Assembly: GCF_038502225.1 (NCBI RefSeq)
Contig: NC_091372.1
Location: 4,424,496-4,488,495 of the forward strand
Length of the DNA stretch: 64,000 bases
Source of the DNA: Cherax quadricarinatus
Taxonomy: Eukaryota > Arthropoda > Malacostraca > Decapoda > Parastacidae
Reading direction: 5' to 3'
Shown: one piece after another, positions 15,212 through 27,164 of the stretch
Position numbering within the stretch: position 1 is the stretch's first letter
Layout: each line of letters opens with the position of its first letter
The notes under the pieces: generated by a model
Databases searched by the model: none
Seen by the model: the letters and a program-made list of their open reading frames with translations, nothing else
What the model was told of the DNA's origin: nothing
Program-made: the position numbers and the translations under genes

Positions 15212-15396
15212 TAACATGCCAGTCATATCCCACCAAGGCAGGGTGACCTAAAAAAGAAAAATGAAAGTTTTTTCTTTTTAAATTTAGTATTTATACAGGA
15301 GAAGGGGTTACTAGTTTCTTGCTCCAGGCATTTTAGTTGCCTCTTACGACAAGCATGGCTGATGGAGGACGACTTCTTTTCCACTTCCCCATGGAG
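15212..15396 (-). mobile_element. Short non-autonomous element (LINE leader + tail)
   Basis: Minus-strand copy of the 4435-4640 element. The tail CCCACCAAGGCAGGGTGACC is at 15229 and the leader end TTTTCCACTTCCCCATGGAG is at 15376. The middle again joins leader to tail directly. Confidence 0.8.
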
Positions 15397-15479
15397 ATCA
15401 TGACCATTTATCTTTCTTTATGTAAACAGTATCAATATAAATATTGTCATCACCCACATCGTTTTAACTTTGCAAAAGA

Positions 15480-15615
15480 GAAACCATGAACATTTAATTA
15501 TGCAATCATCCCTGCCAGCAAAGGAGATAGTGAATGAATAAAAATGGATGAGTTTCTTTCTTTGGGTCACCCTATTTTGGTGGGAAATAGCCAAAATGGT
15601 AAAAAACAAATAAAA
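15480..15615 (+). mobile_element. Degenerate LINE 3' tail
   Basis: Plus-strand GGGTCACCCTATTTTGGTGG then GAAATAGCCAAAATGG and an A-rich end. The CACC..GGTG stem survives although the loop has changed. Confidence 0.6.
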
Positions 15616-16127
15616 AATCACAGGTACAATTCTTATAAGGAATGCAATAGGGAAAATATCCAAAATTAAAATAACGAGTAGGCAATTTACAAAAAATTCA
15701 CACTTGTGAAAAAAAGTTCAAGACAATATTTTGGTGTGTACTAGACCATTGTCAGTTGTGACTTGACAATATTGGTCCAGGATGGACCAAAACCTCATCT
15801 TAACTTCCATAAGTGTGTGTTTTTTACTAATTGTTACAACCATGCTACTGCAAGTTATTTTCTTCTGTGCAGAGTAGGCAAGCAGAAAATACAGTATACA
15901 TACACATTTTTCAATTGTCAATGGATTCAGTGAAGAAATAAGGTCCCCCAACTTATCAACATGTTGTGTTTAAAGAGTTTCAACTTATGAACAAAGACAA
16001 AGGATACAAATTATATTTAACATATGTTCAACATGCAGTTCAACTGTTGTAAAACTGATTCCTTAATACTCAGTTTTTAAATACAGAAGTGTAATTTAAT
16101 GAGTCTGCAAGTTCAAAACCTTTTGTA
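15616..16127. other. Non-coding spacer
   Basis: No gene or repeat recognised in this AT-rich stretch. Confidence 0.35.
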
Positions 16128-16858
16128 TTGGTGCACTGAGGAGTCTATGGAGACAAAGAACTTTATCCATGAAAGCAAAGAGGGGAATGTATGAGAGTAT
16201 AGTTATACCAACGCTCTTGTATGGGTGTGAGGCACGGGTGGTGAATGTTGCAACAAGGAGAAGGCTGGAGGTAGTGGAGATGTCGTGCCTGAGGGCAATG
16301 TGTGGTGTGCATATAATGCAGAGAATCCATAGTTTGGAGATTAGGAGGAGGTGTGGGATTACCAAAACTATTATCCAGAGGGCTGAGGAGGGGTTACTGA
16401 GATGGTTTGGACATTTAGACAGGCTGGAACAAAACAGAATGATTTCGAGAGAGTATAAATCTGTAGTGGAGGGAAGGCAGGGTAGGGATCAGCCTAGGTA
16501 AGGTTAGAGGGAGGAGGATAAAGGAGGTTTTGTGTGCGAGGGGCTTGGATTTCCAGCAAGCACGTGTGAGTGTGTTAGACAGGAGTAAATGGAGACAAAT
16601 GATTTTTAGGACTTGACATGCTGTTGGAGTGTAAGCAAGGTAACATTTATGAAGAGATTCAGGGAAGCCGGCAGGCCGGACTTGATTCCTGGAGATGAGA
16701 AGTACAGTGCCAGCACTCTGAAGGAGGGGTGTTAATGTTGCAGTTTTATAACTGTAGTGTAAGCATGCCTCTGGCAAGACAGTGATGGAGTGAATGATGA
16801 TGAAGTTTTTTTCTTTTTCAGGCCACCCTGCCTTGGTGGAAAATGGCTGGTGTGTTAA
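16128..16858 (+). mobile_element. LINE 3' fragment, tail-to-tail with the next copy
   Basis: Plus-strand family 1-like copy. The frame 16169-16501 gives MKAKRGMYESIVIPTLLYGC through RMISREYKSVVEGRQG, then decays. The 3' end GGCCACCCTGCCTTGGTGG..GTGTTAATAA abuts the 3' end of a minus-strand copy at about 16859, so the two elements meet by their tails. Confidence 0.85.
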
Positions 16859-17957
16859 TAAAGGCAGGGTGACCCAAAAAAGAAACACTTTTATCACGAT
16901 TCACTCCATCACTGTCTTGCCAGAGGCATGCTGACACTGCAATTAAAAACCTGTAATATATACCCCTCCTTCAGAGCAGAGGCACCTTACCTCCCACCTC
17001 CAGGACTCAAGTCTGGCTAATAGGTTCCCCTGACTCCCTTCATAAATGTTACCTTGCTCACACTCCAACAGCATGTCAAGTTATAAAAACCATTTGCCTC
17101 CACTCTCTATCTAACATATTCATGCATGCCTGCTGGAAGTCTAAGCCCCTCGCACATAAAACCTCCTTTACCCATTCCCTCCAATCCTTCCTAGGATGAC
17201 CCCTTCCCCACCTTCCTTCCAGTATAGATTTATACACCCTCCAAATCATTCTATTTTGCTCCATCCTCTCTAAATGTCTGAAGCATCTCAACCCCTCCTC
17301 AACCTTCTGGATAATACTTTTAGAAACCCCACACCTTCTCATTTCCAAGCTATGGATTCTCTGAATAATATCCACACCAGACATTGCCCTCAGACATCTC
17401 CACTGCCTCCAGCCTTCTCCTTGTTGCAACATTTTCCATCCATGCTTCACACTCATAAAGAGTGTTGGTACCACTATACTCTCATACACTACCCTCTTTG
17501 CTTCCATGGATAACATTCTTTGTCTCCAGAGACTCCTCAGTGCACCACACCTTTTTAAGCCTCATCAACTCTATGGTTTACCCCATTTTTCACAGACCCA
17601 TCAGCTGACAACTCGTCCCAAATATCTGAAAATATTCAATTCATACTCCCTCTAATCTGATATCCAATCTTTCATTACCTAAATTTTTTATCCTCATCAC
17701 CTTACTCTTTCTCATGTTCACTTTTAATTTCCTTCTGTTATATACACTCCAAAATTCATCCACTAACTTCTGCAACATCTCTTCAGAATCTCCCAAAAGC
17801 ACAGTGTCATCAGCAAAAAGCAACTGTGACAACTCCTACTTTATGTTAGATTCTTTATCTTTTAATCCCACACCTCTTCCCAACACCTATAAATATACTG
17901 AACAAACATGGAGACATCATGCACTCCTGTCTAAGGCTTACTTTAATGGGAAATAAT

Positions 17958-18105
17958 CTCTATCTCAATATCTCTATCTCAGTATCTCTATCTATATCTA
18001 TATCTATCTATCTATATCTATCTATATCTATATCTAAATCTATATCTATCTATATCTATATCTATCTATATCTATCTATATCCATATCTCTCTTTCTCTC
18101 TCTCT
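17958..18105. repeat. (TATC/TATATC)n microsatellite
   Basis: Irregular TCTATATCTATC-type array within the decayed LINE RT region. Confidence 0.95.
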
Positions 18106-18410
18106 CCCCTACATACTCTAACCTGAGCCTCACTATCCTCATAAAGACTCTTAACTGATTTCAGTAACCTACCACCTATTCCATACACTTGCAACATCTG
18201 CCACATTGCTTCCCTATCCACCTTGGTTTAGAAAGACACATAAGCAAACACTATGACATATTTATTAGAAAATGTTTCAGTCCTGGGACTTTGATCACTT
18301 CTAACATAGAGGCAGAAAGACATTGTATATATAGGCGGAGAGTGAGGTGTGAATGACACATGGTGACCTGAAGAATGTCATGTTGGGATGAGGACGGGTA
18401 GACGATGAAA

Positions 18411-18758
18411 TCATGTGACTCCTGTGTTGTTGGGTTGGTGGTGCTTAAGTATCATGCATGCCAATGTTTTTGAATTTTTGTGGTTTCCAGTGTTACGTTC
18501 TATAGTGTCGGTGACGGCGATTAGTGAGGCTTCTAGGCACCATCGGCGTCTGAGGTCTGGTTCGGTGAGAACGAGTTGTGCCTCATTCCAGTTCATCAAA
18601 TGCCCCGTGGAGTCTCTGTGGAAGACACAGGCGTACCTTACATTGTCTCTGTTAGAGGCATTTCGATGCTCATTCAGGTGGACTGCAAGATCTCTGCCTG
18701 TCTTGCCTACATATTTCTTGGGACAGAATCCACAGGGTATAGTGTAGATGCCTGGCAT
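18411..18758 (-). CDS. Penelope-like element GIY-YIG endonuclease domain (fragment)
   Basis: 115 codons, open to a stop. It begins GIYTIPCGFCPKKYVGKTGR, giving the GIY and YVG motifs, the arginine after GKTG, and a two-Cys CxxC element. LNEHR follows, then RDSTGHLMNWNEAQLV and ASLIAVTDTIERNTGNHKNS. This is the C-terminal endonuclease of Penelope-like retroelements, which nicks target DNA. The reverse transcriptase that normally precedes it is missing because the inverted second arm takes its place. The apparent start is within the domain and not a native start. Annotated as a fragment of a retroelement protein. Confidence 0.85.
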   Translation of the reverse strand: MPGIYTIPCGFCPKKYVGKTGRDLAVHLNEHRNASNRDNVRYACVFHRDSTGHLMNWNEAQLVLTEPDLRRRWCLEASLIAVTDTIERNTGNHKNSKTLACMILKHHQPNNTGVT

Positions 18759-19030
18759 CTACACTATCCCCTGTGGATTCTGTGGATTCTATTCCCTGTC
18801 ACTAATCGCCGTCACCGACACTATAGAATGTAACACTGGAAACCACAAAATTTCAAAAACATTAGCATGCATGATACTTAAGCACCACCAACCCAACAAC
18901 ACAGGAGTCACATGATTTCATCGTCTACCCGTCCTCATCCCAACATGACATTCTTCAGGTCACCATGCGTCACTCACACCTCACTCTCCGCCTATATATA
19001 TAATGTCTTTCTACCTCTGTATGTTAAAAG

Positions 19031-19075
19031 TGATGAAGGTCCCAGGACCGAAATGTTTTCTAATAAATATGTCAT
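19031..19075 (+). ncRNA. Hammerhead-ribozyme-like motif in Penelope end
   Basis: TGATGA (19031-19036), stem II GGTCC..GGACC closed by CA (19038-19049), GAAA (19050-19053), then a weak stem III and the candidate cleavage triplet GTC (19071-19073). The first core base is G where CUGANGA expects C. Penelope-like elements are known to carry minimal hammerheads, which supports the reading. Activity is untested. Confidence 0.5.
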
Positions 19076-19320
19076 AGTGTTTGCTTACGTGTCTTTCTAG
19101 ACCAACTTGTCGGTATTTATTACCAAGGTTTATACCACCTATCCACCTTATATGCCTTTTCCAAATTCATAAAAGCAACAAAAACCTCTTTACCCTTATC
19201 TAAATGCTGTTAACTTACATGCTTCACTGTAAATTCTTGGTCTAAACATCCCCTTCCCTTCCTAAAGTCTCCCTGTTCATCTATAATAAATAACACACAC
19301 CCAAAACGAGTGTAAGCGTG

Positions 19321-19321
<1 letters not shown>

Positions 19322-19357
<36 letters not shown>

Positions 19358-19374
19358 AAGAGCAAGAGCAAGAG

Positions 19375-19452
<78 letters not shown>

Positions 19453-20085
19453 CGAGAGAGCGAGAGAGAGAGAGAGAGTGAGAGTGAGAGAGTGTGAGAG
19501 AGTGAGAGAGAGTGAGAGAGAGTGAGAGAGAGTGAGAGAGAGTGAGAGAGTGAGAGTGAGAGAGAGTGAGAGAGAGGAGGAGAGGGGGGTGTGAGAGGGA
19601 GAGGTGAGGTGTGGGAGAGGGAGGGGTGAGGGGGTGTGAGAGGGGAGGTGAGAGGGGGAAGGAGAGGGAGGGGTGGAGAGGTGAGAGTGGAGGTGAGAGT
19701 GTAGGGGAGAGTTTGGGGTGTGAGAGGAGTGTGAGAGTGAGAGGGAGGGGGAGTGGGGGTGAGGGGTGAGGGGGTGAGAGGTGTGAGTGGAGAGGTGTGG
19801 AGGTGAGAGGGAGAGGGAGGGGTGAGGTGAGAGCGTGAGGGAGAGTGAGGGAGAGGAGGTGAGGTGGGGGAGTGGGAGAGTGAGGTGAGAGTGAGGGAGG
19901 AGTGGGAGGGGGAGTGTGAGAGTGGGGGGAGAGGAGTGTGGGGGGAGGTGAGGGGGAGTGGAGAGGAGTGTGAGAGTGGGGTGTGAGAGTGGGTGAGAGT
20001 GTGTGAGAGGGGAGGAGGAGGTGAGGTGGGGAGGGGGAGTGTGTGAGTGTGAGAGTGTGAGTGGAGGTGGAGGTTCTGGGGGGAC
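19322..20085. repeat. (GA)n and GA/GT-rich low-complexity tract
   Basis: Perfect and interrupted GAGAGA arrays to about 19570, grading into a G-rich GAGTGAGAGG-type tract. Long open frames here are artefacts of composition. Confidence 0.95.
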
Positions 20086-20109
20086 TTCATTAGGGGAAAA
20101 CCTTTAAAA

Positions 20110-20925
20110 TTTGCTTTTGATGGGCATCTATTGCCAATCACATGGCACCACCTCAGTGCCTAAAAGCATGCAGATATAGCCAACAGGTACAACTGTTGTT
20201 CAGACCAAACATCAGAATGGCAAAGAAATGTGATCCAAGTGATTCTGATCACGAAATGATTGTTGGTACCAGACAAGGTGATCAGAGTATCTCAGAAACT
20301 GCTGATCTCCTGGGATTCTCAAGCAAAACAGTCTCTAAGAGAAGAGAATGGTGTGAAAAACACAAAAATATCCACCTTGTTATTGAGAGAGGTCAGAGGA
20401 AAATGGCCAGATGAGTTCAAGCCGATAGAAGGATGACAGTAACTCAAATAACCACATGTTTTAACAGTGGTATGCAGAAGAGCATCTCTAAATGCACAAC
20501 ACATCAAACTTTGATGGTTTACAGCAGCAGTAGACCACACCGGGTTCCACTCATGTCAACTAAAAACAGGGAACCGAGGCCACAGTGTGCACATGCTTAC
20601 CAAAACTCGACTAATGAACTGGAAAAAACATAGCCTAGAATTACTGATTGTGATTTCTGCTGCTACATGTAGATGGTAGGGTCAGAATTTGGTGTAAACC
20701 TTTGAGATGTGATGGAACAAGAGATTCACAGCATGAATGTGTAACCAATAAATCTGCAGCAACTGCACGATACTATCATGTCAACATGGACCAGAATCTC
20801 AAAGGAATGGTTCCAGCACTTTGTTGAATCCATGCAATGAATAATTCAGGCTGTTCTGAGGGCAAAGGATGGGGCCTACCCAGTACTAGAAGGGTGTAAC
20901 TAATAAAGAGGCCACCAAGTGTATT
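20110..20925 (+). mobile_element. Decayed Tc1-like transposon
   Basis: Plus-strand relic of a Tc1/mariner transposase gene. The block 20217-20414 translates as MAKKCDPSDSDHEMIVGTRQ then GDQSISETADLLGFSSKTVS, the N-terminal paired-type helix-turn-helix. 20433-20633 gives TVTQITTCFNSGMQKSISKC and further N-terminal DNA-binding sequence. 20650-20910 holds the rest with a large deletion of the catalytic DDE region. The right end reads AATAAAGAGGCCACCAAGTG. The left terminal repeat is not visible. Several stops and frameshifts; dead. Confidence 0.8.
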
Positions 20926-21384
20926 AATACCATATCTTAATTTATATAATTTAAAACAATGGAAAATTGTGTATGGCTGTATTAAAATTAACTTTATGAA
21001 TTATTTTTCCAGACTACAATTTTGTCTTAGAATACTTAGTCCATAGACCATGTAGGTACTTAATACATGTCAACCGAATCTGGACTATTATCTTTCTATT
21101 ACCTACTCTGGTTCATCTTCAAATAATCACCAAAACATGACTAAAAAAAGAAAACAGTAATTATATATCTTTATCACTCAAATTTATGAGAACAGCCTAA
21201 ATTTAAAAAGCAGTCTTTACAATTGGTAATCTACATTTTAAGTTCTTATTCATATTCCCATTCACACTACAAATATAAATAATCCAAAAAATATATAAAA
21301 TATATAGAAAAAATGTTTAAAAACACAATAAAGAAGAGAAAATTTTACTATGTATACACCACACACAATTCTGTTAATGTTTAT
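20926..21384. other. AT-rich spacer
   Basis: No gene or repeat recognised. Confidence 0.4.
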
Positions 21385-21388
21385 TTAA

Positions 21389-23166
21389 CTCCTTAACTGT
21401 CCAAACATAGATCTATCGCCTTATCGCTTTGCACCCAAATGAGATCAACGCTATTTTTCCTGCCTAAATTTTAGATGATTGGCCTGAGATGCCTGGGGCC
21501 GGAAAAGAATGGGCCCCACCCCCAGTGTGTGCAGTAAAAAAACTCTGGGACCACTTAGTACCTTTGGGAGCAACCCGTTTCCCGAGCATCAGCTAGAGCA
21601 AAAGGGGGGCAGACCCCAGATATTCACTGATGTCATGTCATATTAACACTCCTTTTTAAAACAAAAAAAAGATTTGGGGGCCGGGTTTTGTGGGGCTGAG
21701 ATGGGGTGTGGGGACAAGTGGTCAAGGAAATATAAAAAACCCTTTATAATAATCCCATGCAAAAATTTACAACATCCTTTCAAATTTTATACCATTTGTG
21801 ATTAATTTATATGTATAATCCACTTAATATTATACTCTGGGTTTCTTTAATATTAGCTAAATTAAATATTCCACTAGTTTATAATATTATCTGGTTTAGG
21901 AATATACCCGGGTATGATGTGTATATATATATATATATATATCTTGAGTAATGTGTAGATAACAAGGTATGTCCATTGGTGGGTAGTTTGCACCGCTCTA
22001 CCCTCTCCCCCTATTGACGAGTTGATGCCAAGAAGGGATTCACTGTCTGTGGCAGTTCACTCTCTCTGCTGACTGGGTGAACAACGTCTTGGCAGACCTT
22101 CTAGTATGGTTCTCTCCTGGTATCTTGGAGTATCTAGTTGAGAAACTCCTGAACTGGCTCGAGTTGAAAATTCTCTGGTGGAGTCGGCAGAAGTCATATC
22201 CAGATATCTTCAGTATACGAGGTGTCAAAAAGTGTCATGTGTAGAAGTCACAAGTGATATTGACCTTACTCAGTGAAGGAGTTCCTTTTGATGGACATAC
22301 TCATTAAAGCCATGTTATTATAGAGGAAATAGTTCTACTCCTCTGAATATTTTCGAGTGTAGTGTCCGTATAGACATTGAAAGTGCTAATTAACTGTTGA
22401 AACCTGTATTATTGTATACCTACAATGTAGGACTTTTAATTTATTGAAAGAATCTCATTAATTAATATTTAACAGATATTTACGAATATCCAAGGAAAAT
22501 ATTTTAATAAAAAGCCTGCAAAATGCTGAGTAATCCTCATTTGTGCCTTATATTTCCAATATTGGAAGTTCCTATGTGTTCTTGGAAGTGATTTTGTTAC
22601 GGTGGGCACTAAACCTGGCAAACGACTAATATTCGAACCGTAACAGTGCACAATCGTCAAGTGTCACTCCACTGCTGCATTGTCAGCAATGGAGTGACAC
22701 CATGCTTCAAGGAGTTTCATATATACTCCAGCCTGTCTAAAACATTACTGGGACCTATAAATACTATGTATATATTTCTAGAACATAGTAGGTGACCAAG
22801 GCAGGTGAAAATGTTCACCTGTCAATGTGTTTTTGACAATCTGAGTACCTAATATTAGTGTCAGAACAAACATTGGCTATGAAATCACAAGAACTACTAT
22901 AAATTATCAGAACATAAAAAATATATAAATTAAAAAAAAAAATGAGAAATAAGGTATATTGGTAACACTTCTGCAAGCAGCAGTATGCCATGTTGCCATC
23001 AGGTGAGCATCTAGCACCAACTTGGTAAGTACTGACCCTAACTTTTTTTATGGTCTTATTACACACGGAAAATTGCCCACTTTAATTTAAAAAAGTTTTT
23101 TTTTTTTTCAAAATATTCGGAGCGGTGGGCGAGAGAACGTAGATCTATGTTTGGACAGTTAACAGG
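21389..23166. mobile_element. TTAA-flanked element with long terminal inverted repeats
   Basis: TTAA at 21385-21388 and 23167-23170. Inside them, the ends are inverted repeats containing TTAACTGTCCAAACATAGAT and its complement, about 28 bp. At 1778 bp and without a transposase ORF it fits a non-autonomous piggyBac-type element. A hairpin (GTGTCACTCC..GGAGTGACAC) lies near 22661-22700. Confidence 0.7.
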
Positions 23167-23170
23167 TTAA

Positions 23171-23802
23171 ACTTCTGGTTCAATAATTAAGAATTTGATT
23201 ATAGAGTATCAAAATTTTTAACAAAAAACAGGTACAGTATCTGTAGCTTAACTGTAACAATAGCAATAACTTGGTTTATGTAGATAAAGAGCCAATCAAT
23301 AAAATTCAAGAGCTCCAAGGTAACATCTGGTAAACAAATCATTACATGAGCACAATTCACCAGAATTATTCTAAAAAAAAAAAATTTTCTCGCTCCTTAA
23401 CTGGAAACTTTCCATAATTGTCCCTGAGTTGTATTTTCTACCTTGTTGGACTAGCATTAGTCCCAATACTTTATTTTCCTCTTATTCTATTTCTACCCAC
23501 AGTATTAATATAATTTTAAATCTTATTTCCTCTAGGAATTTCCTTTTTATATAGGATTAGCCCTGTCTAATATCTTAACCATACATTTCATATACCTTCT
23601 AGTGACAGACTTTTGAAGGAACACCTGAATTTTTTTAATAGATTTTAACAATAGTGTCTGACTAACTTAATGTTTATATACTCAAGTCACCACTTGCTTG
23701 CACTCAGAACCAAGAATGTACTGAAATAATTATGACTATATCAGCAAGCAAACACAGGAAGAGAAAAGAAAAGAAACAAGATAAGAGATGGAATTAAATC
23801 TT
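23171..23802. other. Non-coding spacer
   Basis: AT-rich with no recognised feature. Confidence 0.35.
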
Positions 23803-23966
23803 CTTTCAACAAACTGGCCATATCCCACTGAAAGTTTTCTTTTTAAATTTACAGTAGTTATATGCAGAAGGAGTTACTAGCCTTTTGCTCCCAGCATTTT
23901 AATTGCATCTTACAACACAAAAGGCTTATGGTGGAAGAATTCTGTCCCACTTTCCCATGGAGATGG
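23803..23966 (-). mobile_element. Short non-autonomous element, degenerate
   Basis: TTTCAACAAACTGGCCATAT, a GTTACTAGCC block and CACTTTCCCATGGAGATGG reproduce the short leader-tail element on the minus strand, with a deletion in the tail hairpin. Confidence 0.7.
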
Positions 23967-24074
23967 AATTAAATACAGTACCATAAATTAAGAATATTCA
24001 AATGGCATTTGTTGAACAGGGGTAAATTGTCTGATGATTCTACATGTCTGATGGTTCTACACTTGTCAGTGCTC

Positions 24075-24187
24075 AATAATAACCCACACAGAGACAGAAA
24101 CTCAAGAGATTGACTGAAGAAGGGTGTCAAAATATACAGATCAGACAATCTCCTGAGTTTGTCTCCATGTGGGTTATTACTGAGCAT
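24075..24187. repeat. Fold-back repeat, Penelope-terminus type
   Basis: GCTCAATAATAACCCACAC on the left and GTGGGTTATTACTGAGC on the right are inverted, with about 42-bp arms. The block GACTGAAGAAGG recalls the hammerhead core of the larger elements. Confidence 0.55.
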
Positions 24188-24303
24188 TAGGAGAAATAGT
24201 ACTCTCTCTTACTGCCCCAATACTATCATTAGTAACATCAAGCCCACCAGCCTACTCCCTCTGAGATTATTTTTACATATTCTACCACAGCACTCTCACT
24301 TAA

Positions 24304-25361
24304 CCCTTTGACTGTCGCAAGCTCCTTTCTGAAACTGTCATTCTAAGTTGAAAATTTTTTGAAAAAAAAAAAAAAAATTCTTATGAAATGACAGAGAATC
24401 TTTTCCCGATGGTAATAACACCAAAAGTACGAAATTTGGTCGAAAACTCACGGAATTACGCTCCTGCAAAGTTAGCGGTCTCGGCGACATATACGCATTG
24501 GCGATTTCGCCGACTTTGAGCCCTATTTTTGGCCAATTCCATTGTTCCAGTTGACAAAACTCAAAGCTATTTCTTTAGAACTCCATTTTTCCTATCAATT
24601 GAGTACAAGAAACTGCCCATTTACTGACTTGAACGACCCAATAAAGTGGTCAGAAATTGGTAATTTGGCTAATTTCATGCAAATTAAAAAAGATGCCAAT
24701 TTCAAAATAGGGTCCAGAATAAACAATGTAGACATTCTTGGCACTAAAATAATATATCTTCTGTTCATTAGTCATGTCTCTAGGCCCCTCTTATATTACT
24801 ATTGCTTTCTATTTTGATTTTTTATTCATACAAAAAATAGAAGATTTACTGTTATGCAGACTACTGCATTATTGTAAAAATCATACAAATAATATCAGCG
24901 CACTAGTGAAAGAATATCAGACTCCCCAGTTGACATGTATTGGACATGTGGTGTGATTTGCTTACTCTTGAACATTGGTAAAAATCGAACATTTCCTCTA
25001 CTTTGAGCTCAATTTCGTTTTCATCGTGAAACTAATCAAAATCATCTCCATTTCTGTAATACGTTTTCCATTCTATCAAATGAGACCATGAAAACGAGAA
25101 TACAACCATAAATACTAAGAAAATATACCTCAAAGTCGGTGTTTTAATCCAAAAAGAGGTTAGAGTTTTTTTTCCTCATTATGCACTGCGTGCTGCAGGA
25201 TTTTTTTATATGGTGCACACTGACCACACAGACCCATTCTCTCACATGTGGGCCTACCAGCTTTCTCCTGCTTGATTTGAAGCCGCTAGAATTATTGAGT
25301 ATATATACGTCCGAAACATTGGCTTGTAAAACGTATATATACAACCAAAACAGTCAAAGGG
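24304..25361. mobile_element. TTAA-target non-autonomous element, 1058 bp
   Basis: TTAA at 24300-24303 and 25362-25365. Ends CCCTTTGACTG and CAGTCAAAGGG are inverted. The interior has family words such as AGAAGATTTACTGTTATGCA and GTTGACATGTATTGGACATG shared with 34289, 40858, 46195 and 58838. No transposase ORF. It fits a piggyBac-type non-autonomous family. Confidence 0.82.
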
Positions 25362-25527
25362 TTAAGTAGAGGATGATAACTAAAATCTTGTAGAAGTAGG
25401 AATTTATGACCATACTTCAACAGCATAAACTGATATGCCATTATCTATATTTCTGAATATTTATTAATAGTTCATCTTATCTCTAAAATACTGGCTATTT
25501 ATAGGTATTAAAAATTTGTTGATAAAA

Positions 25528-25998
25528 CTATTGTTGAGGTGGTTCGGACATGTAGAGAGAATGGAGCGAAACAGAATGACTTCAAGAGTGTATCAGTCTG
25601 TAGTGGAAGGAAGGCAGGGTAGGGGTCGGCCTAGGAAAGGTTGGAGGGAGGGGGTAAAGGAGGTTTTGTGTGCGAGGGGCTTGGACTTCCAGCAGGCATG
25701 CGTGAGCGTGTTTGATAGGAGTGAATGGAGACAAATGGTTTTTAATACTTGACGTGCTGTTGGAGTGTGAGCAAAGTAACATTTATGAAGGGATTCAGGG
25801 AAACCGGCAGGCCGGACTTGAGTCCTGGAGATGGGAAGTACAGTGCCTGCACTCTGAAGGAGGGGTGTTAATGTTGCAGTTTAAAAACTGTAGTGTAAAG
25901 CACCCTTCTGGCAAGACAGTGATGGAGTGAATGATGGTGAAAGTTTTTCTTTTTCGGGCCACCCTGCCTTGGTGGGAATCGGCCAGTGTGATAATAAA
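25528..25998 (+). mobile_element. Family 1 LINE, short 3' fragment
   Basis: Plus-strand copy with about 73 intact C-terminal codons (LLRWFGHVERMERNRMTSRV..VFNT, stop near 25752), the 3' UTR, and the tail GGCCACCCTGCCTTGGTGGG..GTGATAATAAAAATAATAAA. Low divergence from the 50 kb copy suggests a young insertion. Confidence 0.92.
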
Positions 25999-26936
25999 AA
26001 TAATAAATAAAAAAACTATTAACTAGGAGAATTGTACATGTTATCTTCAGTGTTGCATAAACTTGCATGAGGCTACTGTATTCAGCTAAACCTTTACGAT
26101 CAATTATGAAGATTTAGAATACTCAATATATATTAAATATTTTTACCTGGTTAGCCTTATAGTGAATATCTTTGTAAATTTATATGGACTCTTAATGAAT
26201 GCTACAGTGTCTCCACTTCCCAATTCAACAGCTACTGCTGTCTTATATTTAGCCTTTTTTTTTTTCCTTCATCTATCATTTTTCTCCCTCCCGAATCTCT
26301 CTCTTATCCTTGAAACCTCAGATGCCAACAGTGTAAATACTCAATGCAAGCAAATGGTGACTGCTCCACTTCCTTGACAGAGTTATCAGCCAATAAACAT
26401 AATTTACAGGGTTTCAGAGTGTCCTTTAAATGTTCACCCAAAGATCAAAGAAAATACAGTACAGGGAAGATTAAACAAGAGGCTACCTTCTTAAGTAAGA
26501 AAATCTGCTGAAAGAATCAAGACAACATATAGATGCTAGCTGAAGAAATGACTAAGTTCACTGATACAGTAATCACATGAGTTAAGAAAAGCACCTTGTT
26601 TTATTTTCTTGTCCACACATTTGTAAGTATAAGATATTAAGTTATGCGTTCAAACACTAACCTAATTTTACCCTGTATATACCACAATACCCAGACATAC
26701 CTGTAACTGTTTTGTCTTGACTTCTTGATTTCTGTAGTTTTCAAAATGAAATGAACACCAACAGAATTCACTGGATAAAAACTCAAGGTACTGTTATTAG
26801 TTTATATTTCATATATCCTCAAAACCAGCTGTGACAGGGCAATTCTGAAATGTGAAATTAATTGAAATCATCCTGGGGATCATTATTTACAAAAAGATTG
26901 TAGTGTTTCCACAAAGTACATAAGTATGTATAATTT
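25999..26936. other. Non-coding spacer
   Basis: No repeat family or convincing exon. A pyrimidine-rich patch sits at 26250-26300. Confidence 0.35.
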
Positions 26937-27130
26937 TTTTTAACACACCAGCTGTCTCCCACTGAGGCAGGGTGATCCAAAAAAACGAAAGAACCAAAGA
27001 TTTTCTTCTTTACACATTTAGTAATTTATACAGGAGAAGGGGTTATTAGCCCCTTGCTCCCGGCATTTTAGTTACCTCTTACAACATGCATGACTTGAGG
27101 AGGAGTCTTCTCCACTTCCCTATGGAGAGT
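26937..27130 (-). mobile_element. Short non-autonomous element (LINE leader + tail)
   Basis: Minus-strand copy. The tail CCCACTGAGGCAGGGTGATC is at 26957, the ACAGGAGAAGGGGTTATTAG block at 27030, and the leader end CCACTTCCCTATGGAGAG near 27112. Confidence 0.82.
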
Positions 27131-27164
27131 ATGTATTATTTATATACTTAATATATATTGTGTA

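Larger units (their letters stand above)
18225..19138. mobile_element. Penelope-like element, head-to-head inverted pair with 11-bp TSD
   Basis: CTATCCACCTT occurs at 18214-18224 and 19139-19149 and restores the interrupted LINE when collapsed. The left arm is minus strand and carries the GIY-YIG ORF. The right arm is plus strand and has lost most of that ORF. The arms meet at GATGCC/GGCATC near 18752-18757. The outer ends (AGAAAGACACATAAGCAAAC and its complement) match for about 300 bp. A hammerhead-like core lies at 19031-19073. Confidence 0.85.
16859..19281 (-). mobile_element. Decayed LINE copy split by a Penelope-like insertion
   Basis: Minus-strand copy in two parts, 16859-18224 and 19139-19281. 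Frames are broken: 17076-17516 (C-terminus) and 17641-17832 (FADDTVLLGDSEEMLQKL). A TATC-type repeat has grown at 17958-18105 inside the RT. The copy continues after the Penelope insertion with LINE sequence for ENEQGDFRKG-like codons and stops at 19281. Confidence 0.85.

Noticed and set aside
19281..20141. 286-codon minus-strand Ser/Leu-rich ORF
   Set aside because: Artefact of the GA/GT-rich low-complexity tract.
26160..26400. Possible small exon on either strand
   Set aside because: Short open stretch with a pyrimidine run; no matching splice phase and no recognisable protein.
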